Shown piece after piece: positions 58,903 through 64,000 of a DNA stretch of 64,000 nt; the first letter of the stretch is position 1, and the number at the start of each line of letters is the position of its first letter. Both the position numbers and the translations under genes were made by a program. The stretch is taken from positions 60,127 through 124,126 of the forward strand of contig JBHHYH010000002.1 in assembly GCA_046757465.1 (NCBI GenBank), in the 5' to 3' direction. The notes beneath the pieces are model-generated. The model was not told the DNA's origin and did no database searches. It worked only from the letters and a program-made list of their open reading frames with translations. This DNA comes from Scalindua_A sp046757465. GTDB taxonomy: Bacteria; Planctomycetota; Brocadiia; Brocadiales; Scalinduaceae.

Positions 58903-60801
58903 ATGAAAAAAGTTAGAGACGTACCTCAAACTTCCTTGCCTTCAATCGATTTTATCCCAAAGGAAAAATTATTAAACGCCCTTGTTTCTTATTATGTGAA
59001 TGAAAACGATAAATTGGAGCATGGTATAAATGAATCACAGATAAGTACTTTATGCAAAATTCTTTTGCGTGGAAATGAAGATGATTCAAATAGTTTTCTC
59101 AAATGGCGCATAAACGAAGAAACAATATTTGATGAATATAGAAAAGATGATCTCGAAATTATGGATTATCTTCATCTTGTTTCAGTCGAACTGAAGAAAC
59201 AGTTAGGCCAATATTCAACTCCCTTAAACATTGTCAAATACATCCTCAAATCAGTCAACTATATTTCCTCAAAAAATATTTTAACAAAAAGGCTTATTGA
59301 TCCTGCATGTGGTTCAGGCGCTTTCTTAGTAGAAGCAATACGTATTTATGTAAACACGCTGAAAAAGACTAATATACCTCCTGATAAGTGGTATCCAATG
59401 GTTATAACCGCTATTACTGGTGTTGATATTGATCCAAAGGCGTGTTTTTTTGCGAGACTTAATCTTTCAATGTTGTTGGCTCCTTCTATTCTTGAATTTG
59501 TAGTAAAAAATGGTATTGAGAAAATAGAACCATTGCCTGTTTATTGTGCCGATACACTTGAGTCCATAACTCTGGAAACCAAAGGAGAAAAAACGTTATA
59601 TGATGGTCTTAATATATTGCTAAGAAAACAGTTTGATTTTGTAGTTGGGAATCCCCCTTATTTCAAAATACGGGGTTTAAGCAAAAACTTACGGAATACC
59701 TTTTCAGATTCAATTTATGGCCACCCGAATGCTTATGGTCTCTTTATACATGCGGGGATAGAGATGTTAAACACCAAGGGAAGATTAGGTTTTATAATTC
59801 CAAGGTCAATGCTTTCAGGGCTTTATTTTAAAAACCTCAGAAATTTTATAGAGAGAAAAACATCACTCAAGAAAATCACATGTATATCGGAACGAAAAAA
59901 AGTATTTAATGATGTCCTGCACGGCACTATGATAATTTCGCTTGCACGAGATAGAGAACATAAAAAAGAAGTCAATATCTCATGCGTACAATCTTTAAAT
60001 GAGAGAAATAATCAACATAATAAGATTACTATCAATAGAGACAATATAATCCAGCATCTTAATGGGACAACGGTATGGTTTGTCGCAAATTCCTTAGAGA
60101 CTTATAAAATTATCAATCGTATCATTGATAAACACCCTTTGTTATCAGGTAACGATATTAACTATCAAGCAAAGACAGGACAGATTGTATGGAACAGAGT
60201 TAAGCCGTTGTTAACTGAAACTGCAAAACCTGATACACTGCCATTGGTATGGGCAACAGATATAGGGAAATTTAGTTTTTCCTTTAATAGAATAGGCACC
60301 TCTAGACCGTGTTTTCTAAAAGTTATCCCTAAAACTGCAAACATTGTTGTTAAGGGTTTGAGCATCTTAATTCAACGCGTAACAGCGGATGAACAACCTT
60401 CACGAATAGTGGCATGCATACCTGACGGTTTCTGTAAAAGAGAAACTAATGGTTATTTTGTAGAAAACCACCTGAATGTAATACAACCAACAACAAAGAA
60501 ACCTAAAGTAGATTTATATTTTATGCTTGGTGTATTGAATTCAGAGATAGTTGATTTCTTTTTCCGTGCCATGAATGGAAACACCCAGGTTTCCGCAACC
60601 GAGCTTAATCTACTCCCCATACCACTTGGAAAATATGAGTCAGACATTGCTAGGATTGCAAAGAAGATTCAGAAGACTAATCTTGGTGCTGACACGAGTA
60701 AATTGATTAAAGAATTAAATAAGACAGTTGCCAGAGCATATGGATTAAATACTAGCGAACTTGAATATATTAAAAGATATCAAAGTTATAGATTTAATTA
60801 G
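58903..60801 (+). CDS. N6-adenine DNA methyltransferase (type II, gamma-class)
   Basis: The 632-residue protein contains the SAM motif DPACGSGAFLVEAI (about residue 136), ITGVDIDP, and the catalytic FVVGNPPYFKIRG (NPPY, about residue 250), motif I before IV as in gamma-class enzymes such as M.TaqI. The C-terminal half (LPIPLGKYESDIARIAKKI) is a target-recognition domain. It lies 15 bases before a TdeIII-like endonuclease gene, and so belongs to a type II R-M system. The recognition sequence is unknown. Confidence 0.92.
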   Translation: MKKVRDVPQTSLPSIDFIPKEKLLNALVSYYVNENDKLEHGINESQISTLCKILLRGNEDDSNSFLKWRINEETIFDEYRKDDLEIMDYLHLVSVELKKQLGQYSTPLNIVKYILKSVNYISSKNILTKRLIDPACGSGAFLVEAIRIYVNTLKKTNIPPDKWYPMVITAITGVDIDPKACFFARLNLSMLLAPSILEFVVKNGIEKIEPLPVYCADTLESITLETKGEKTLYDGLNILLRKQFDFVVGNPPYFKIRGLSKNLRNTFSDSIYGHPNAYGLFIHAGIEMLNTKGRLGFIIPRSMLSGLYFKNLRNFIERKTSLKKITCISERKKVFNDVLHGTMIISLARDREHKKEVNISCVQSLNERNNQHNKITINRDNIIQHLNGTTVWFVANSLETYKIINRIIDKHPLLSGNDINYQAKTGQIVWNRVKPLLTETAKPDTLPLVWATDIGKFSFSFNRIGTSRPCFLKVIPKTANIVVKGLSILIQRVTADEQPSRIVACIPDGFCKRETNGYFVENHLNVIQPTTKKPKVDLYFMLGVLNSEIVDFFFRAMNGNTQVSATELNLLPIPLGKYESDIARIAKKIQKTNLGADTSKLIKELNKTVARAYGLNTSELEYIKRYQSYRFN

Positions 60802-60816
60802 TTAAAAAATTATATT

Positions 60817-61938
60817 ATGTATATCGATAAAGATAAAATTGAAGAAATATCTATCGAGGTAGTTAGAACACTTAAAACACGATTTGATAAGTTTCCTGAG
60901 GACGCACAACAAAATAGAAATGCACCTTTTCATGAAGCTTTTCTGAAGGCATTTTCAAATAAATTGGAAAATACCAAAATAGAAATACCATACCTTATTT
61001 CCTTAAGTAGCTGGTTGCATGGACTAAATACAACACTTGGACAATCATTTTTTGAAAATGTTGCTAACATTTTATCAGATGGAATAAAAATGAAATTTAC
61101 AAATAAAAATAGTCTCAAGGTAAACCAGGCTCAAAAGAGTGCAATTGAAGAGATAATCACAGATCTTAGAGCAGGAATTTCAAAACCAGATATTAAAAGG
61201 GAAGAACAACAAATATCTAATCTTACAAACGATCTTTTAGTAGACGCATTAGGTTTTTCAGCCGACAACTTTGTAGAAGACGATAGTGAAATAGTGGCTA
61301 TAGAACTCAAAACTGTAAGACTAAATGCAGGAGAAATGAGGGGCGAAAAACAAAAAATATTGTATGGTAAGGCTGCATTAAAACGAAAGGAACCACACAA
61401 GAAAATAAAATTCTGTTTAGGGTTTCCATTTGACCCTTTAAATGAACATTCTACTGGTTTTGATAAGCAAAGATTTTTTAATTCAATAATTGAGTTTAGA
61501 AAATATTTCCATCCTGATGAGGTTCTGTTAGCCGATGAATTATGGGATTTTTTATCCGGACATAAAAATACTATGGCAGATCTATTATCTATCATTAATG
61601 ATATTGCGACTGTTGATTTTGAAGAAGAATACAATTTTATAGAGAGGGGTAACTATTTTGATGACAAATTATTCAACAGTGAAAGATTTTTTATAAATGG
61701 TAGATTTACAGGATTTAAAAACATTTTAGAAAAGTGGCATCTATATTCAGAAGTATCGTTATTGGAAAAGATAAAGGAAATGCAAGTAAAATTAAGAGAT
61801 GAGAATAAATCAATGAAAAAGGATTTTATTAAATTTCTTAAACAACCAATATTTACGATAGTGGAGGATAAGATAGAATATAACTACAACAGAAAATCAA
61901 AACTCAATAATATTTATGAGATACTGTTTTCACAATAA
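60817..61938 (+). CDS. TdeIII-like type II restriction endonuclease, copy 1
   Basis: The 373-residue protein shares LHGLNTTLGQSFFENVA and the catalytic arrangement (DNFVEDDSEIVAIELKT) with the TdeIII family. The ELK and preceding Asp fit PD-(D/E)XK. The C-terminal 100 residues (YLNSER-like, FTGFKNILEKWHLYSEV) are less typical. It is paralogous to the protein at 63214. The start ATG follows the methyltransferase by 15 bases, so they are one operon. Confidence 0.85.
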   Translation: MYIDKDKIEEISIEVVRTLKTRFDKFPEDAQQNRNAPFHEAFLKAFSNKLENTKIEIPYLISLSSWLHGLNTTLGQSFFENVANILSDGIKMKFTNKNSLKVNQAQKSAIEEIITDLRAGISKPDIKREEQQISNLTNDLLVDALGFSADNFVEDDSEIVAIELKTVRLNAGEMRGEKQKILYGKAALKRKEPHKKIKFCLGFPFDPLNEHSTGFDKQRFFNSIIEFRKYFHPDEVLLADELWDFLSGHKNTMADLLSIINDIATVDFEEEYNFIERGNYFDDKLFNSERFFINGRFTGFKNILEKWHLYSEVSLLEKIKEMQVKLRDENKSMKKDFIKFLKQPIFTIVEDKIEYNYNRKSKLNNIYEILFSQ

Positions 61939-61992
61939 ACTATATTGTATGAAGACATTTCAAATCATCATCTGAATTTGGAGGTATAAGAG

Positions 61993-62046
61993 ATGGGGCA
62001 ACCAACACTATTTGGAAAAGAAGCAAGGGAGGAATATATTCAATGA
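61993..62046 (+). CDS. Possible 17-residue leader peptide
   Basis: A short frame, MGQPTLFGKEAREEYIQ, follows a GGAGG site and overlaps the next ATG as ATGA. It may allow translational coupling, or be the remnant of a longer gene. Confidence 0.35.
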   Translation: MGQPTLFGKEAREEYIQ

Positions 62047-62252
62047 AGACACATAAAGTAGCTTTAACAAGAACTTACTTGGTTTCCATAAAAGCAGAAA
62101 CCGAAGAAAAGGCTAAAATGTTTTCAGAATTTTATTTGGGAGATTGTCCTGATCTTTCTAATACAAAAGAACAGTTAGAAAAAAAATTTTCTGTTGAATA
62201 TATTGAGATGGTTTATAATGAGGCAGAAGAAATTGTATATGTAACGGACTAA
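62043..62252 (+). CDS. Small R-M-associated protein, unknown function
   Basis: The 69-residue acidic protein (KVALTRTYLVSIKAETEEKAKMFSEFYLGD...) has a beta-alpha-beta-like outline. It begins inside the short leader frame and ends one base before the next gene. No family is recognised. Its position suggests it is expressed with the nucleases; it could be a control or immunity protein. Confidence 0.55.
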   Translation: MKTHKVALTRTYLVSIKAETEEKAKMFSEFYLGDCPDLSNTKEQLEKKFSVEYIEMVYNEAEEIVYVTD

Positions 62253-62253
62253 A

Positions 62254-63177
62254 ATGAAAAGAAAAACAAGAACTGATATACTTGCTGAGGAATTTTTAGA
62301 AAAAGCTAAATTATTTCAGGCTAATGTAGAACCGATAAAAGTTCTTAAGGCAAGAGTTTATCAAATTGCTGAAGCCAATGTACTTATTCGTGCCGCTTCG
62401 GAAGGAAACAGAAGATATTTTTTTGGTGTAAATTACATTACAATTGAAGAAATTGCAAACTTAGATAACCCTTTTATTGCTTTCATTTGTGGTTCAATTG
62501 ACAAAACTATAATTATTCCGGCTCAGCTATTTTTCAATAATCTATCAGGTATTAGTCATGATAGAAACGGTGAATACAAGATCAACATTGATAAAAATTT
62601 AAATCTTGTTTTAAGAGGCAGAGGGAATAGATTTGATTGTCGTGAATACATTAATGCTTGGGATTTATTACTTAAACCTTTTGATATATCAGAACCAAAA
62701 AGTACAGCAGAAGAAAGTTTACATTCTATACTACAAGGAAGGCTAATTGAAATCGGTAACAATAGAGGATTCAGAACCTTCTGTCCTGATAATTCAAAGA
62801 AATTTAATAGTAAAAAATTATCAGAGATTTCAACTTTAGAAAAATGTCCTAAGTTACAATTTTCTAATTATGATGTTTTGAGAAAGATTGATGTATTATG
62901 GTTTGTAGAAAAAGGGAAGAATATTATTCCTGAAACCGCATTTGAAGTTGAATTATCTACAGGTACTTGGTCTGGTGTCGGTAGGTTGGCAACATTAATT
63001 GATTATAGTAATGTGAAACTGTATGTTATCTCTAATGATTTGAAACGGTATAATCAGGTTATGCATTCGTTTTCAGACATAGAACCTCGATATCATCACA
63101 TTTTGACTGAACAGATTGGAGATTTATATACAGCAGAACTACAGTTGAAAGAATTAAGATATAAAGTAGGTTTATAG
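62254..63177 (+). CDS. PD-(D/E)XK-like nuclease-type protein
   Basis: The 307-residue protein has a C-terminal core with KIDVLWFVEKGKN...PETAFEVELSTGTWSGVGRL, where the D and ExE residues fit a PD-(D/E)XK-type fold with E replacing K. The N-terminal half (RADILAEEFL...) is helical. It lies between the small protein and the second TdeIII-like gene, in the same frame as the latter and separated from it by one TAG. The function is not known; it could be a subunit of the endonuclease. Confidence 0.7.
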   Translation: MKRKTRTDILAEEFLEKAKLFQANVEPIKVLKARVYQIAEANVLIRAASEGNRRYFFGVNYITIEEIANLDNPFIAFICGSIDKTIIIPAQLFFNNLSGISHDRNGEYKINIDKNLNLVLRGRGNRFDCREYINAWDLLLKPFDISEPKSTAEESLHSILQGRLIEIGNNRGFRTFCPDNSKKFNSKKLSEISTLEKCPKLQFSNYDVLRKIDVLWFVEKGKNIIPETAFEVELSTGTWSGVGRLATLIDYSNVKLYVISNDLKRYNQVMHSFSDIEPRYHHILTEQIGDLYTAELQLKELRYKVGL

Positions 63178-63891
63178 GTAACTGTTTCAAAGATACAAAT
63201 TGAATACTTTAATATGCCTTTTCATTATCGTTTACTTGGTCGTGATAGAATGGCATTGTTTTCATTCATCCATTCTTTAAATACTACTTTTGGTACTTCC
63301 ATTTTTGAGCCAGTAGCTGAAACCTTGGCAAGTTTGAACTTTACTGTTGCACAAAAACAATACGTTGTTGGCGATACAATCAGCGAACAAGCCCAAACTG
63401 AAATTCAACGCATTATGAATGAACTTACAATCGGAAATAGCCCGAATAAGATTGACGAAATTGCAAGGATAAGAAAAGTTTGCACTAAGGATACAATGAA
63501 TAAATTAAAAACTGTAAAAGTAGATTTATTTGTTAAAAGTGATGATGGAACTGCCCATTTATTTGATTTAAAAACAGCCAAGCCTAATATTAGTAATTTC
63601 AAAGATTTTAAAAGAACATTATTGGAATGGATAGCGATTTTTTTATCTAAAAATCCAAATGCTAACGTTCATTCCTATATTGCAATTCCTTATAATCCTT
63701 ATGAACCAAAGCCATATGAAAGATGGACACTTAAAGGAATGCTAGATTTAGACAATGAATTAAAAGTTGCAGAGGAATTTTGGAATTTTCTTGGGGGCGA
63801 AAGCGCCTATTCAGAATTATTAGGTTGTTTTGAAAGAGTAGGTATAGAATTAAGACCGGAAATTGATAAGTATTTTTCAAAATTTAAATAG
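63178..63891 (+). CDS. TdeIII-like type II restriction endonuclease, copy 2
   Basis: The open frame continues from the TAG of the previous gene (63175-63177). The first ATG is at 63214, giving 225 residues; the family's N-terminus (PFHYRLLGRDRMALFSFIHSLNTTFG) begins right there, so about 12 upstream residues (from GTA 63178) may be missing or not translated. The catalytic region VKVDLFVKSDD...FDLKT has the D...DxK pattern. It is shorter than copy 1, lacking about 40 N-terminal and 100 C-terminal residues. Confidence 0.8.
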   Translation, partial: VTVSKIQIEYFNMPFHYRLLGRDRMALFSFIHSLNTTFGTSIFEPVAETLASLNFTVAQKQYVVGDTISEQAQTEIQRIMNELTIGNSPNKIDEIARIRKVCTKDTMNKLKTVKVDLFVKSDDGTAHLFDLKTAKPNISNFKDFKRTLLEWIAIFLSKNPNANVHSYIAIPYNPYEPKPYERWTLKGMLDLDNELKVAEEFWNFLGGESAYSELLGCFERVGIELRPEIDKYFSKFK

Positions 63892-63975
63892 GGATCCACA
63901 TAGCATGCTTACAAACAAACTTCTTTAATCTCGTTAAAGAAAAGGACATGTTGACCAATGAATGGAGAATTTATT

Positions 63976-64000
63976 ATGAGTAAAAAATATGTCACTAAAA
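63976..64000 (+). CDS. Start of a further gene, truncated by the window
   Basis: ATG at 63976 is preceded by GGAG at eight bases. Only MSKKYVTK is visible, so no function can be given. Confidence 0.45.

Noticed and set aside
61131..61634. Minus-strand frame of 167 codons inside the TdeIII-like gene
   Set aside because: It is a Ser-rich shadow of the real gene on the plus strand.

Overview
The window looks like chromosomal DNA from an AT-rich Gram-negative bacterium, most likely an anammox-type planctomycete (order Brocadiales; Candidatus Scalindua, Kuenenia or Brocadia are the natural comparisons). The reasons are a membrane-anchored octaheme cytochrome c directly behind a bc-type cytochrome b gene, LpxB and two outer-membrane beta-barrel genes together with MurD (outer membrane plus peptidoglycan), a MenC-like menaquinone enzyme, and intergenic regions crowded with small hairpin repeats. 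The genus is an inference. No rRNA, tRNA or CRISPR array was seen.

Layout. 1-4.6 kb: end of a cytochrome b gene, an octaheme and a monoheme cytochrome c, a membrane protein and a methyltransferase. 4.9-9.5 kb: TPR lipoprotein, outer-membrane barrel, heavy-metal-associated protein, NHL-repeat lipoprotein, and a small thiol/metal operon (CsoR-family repressor, thioredoxin-like protein, GDCCVxC protein). 9.7-12.9 kb: a defence block with a DUF6602 gene and a restriction-modification pair in tail-to-tail order whose methyltransferase carries an N-terminal Xre-type helix-turn-helix. 13-24 kb: TPR-peptidase, YpdA-like flavoprotein, two paralogous exported proteins with matching sigma-54-like promoters, ferredoxin, aldo/keto reductase, FolD, protoglobin, SixA-like phosphatase, flavin-binding protein and a DegP-type protease. 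24-31.7 kb: MenC, an AAA ATPase flanked by 158-bp direct repeats, a methyltransferase, a pentapeptide-repeat protein, a lipoprotein and a GNAT protein.

31.9-35.3 kb holds the most unusual content: a 719-residue fusion of a degenerate glutamate-dehydrogenase-like N-terminal domain with a glutamate racemase, then a small gene behind a strong promoter with a three-fold 10-bp repeat, a highly structured probable RNA of about 207 nt, and a 44-residue Lys-rich basic protein. 35.5-48 kb: epimerase, coiled-coil protein, two SPFH proteins, TrpE, HtpX with an EF-hand next to a small membrane protein and a slipin, LpxB, and a Na/Ca exchanger. 49.5-58.7 kb: porin, lipoprotein, FMN-binding/ApbE fusion, MurD with an in-frame repeat insertion, CCA-adding enzyme and a STAS/HATPase protein. 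58.9 kb to the end: a second, very AT-rich restriction-modification locus with two TdeIII-like nucleases and a further nuclease-like protein.

A theme across the window is that short palindromic repeats and MITE-like elements enter gene edges. They supply C-termini (octaheme cytochrome, FolD, a lipoprotein), a stop codon (racemase fusion), a ribosome binding site (TPR-peptidase) and an internal loop (MurD). At least one MITE family shows matched changes in both terminal repeats, with G.U-compatible mismatches in another copy, which suggests that the folded form matters.
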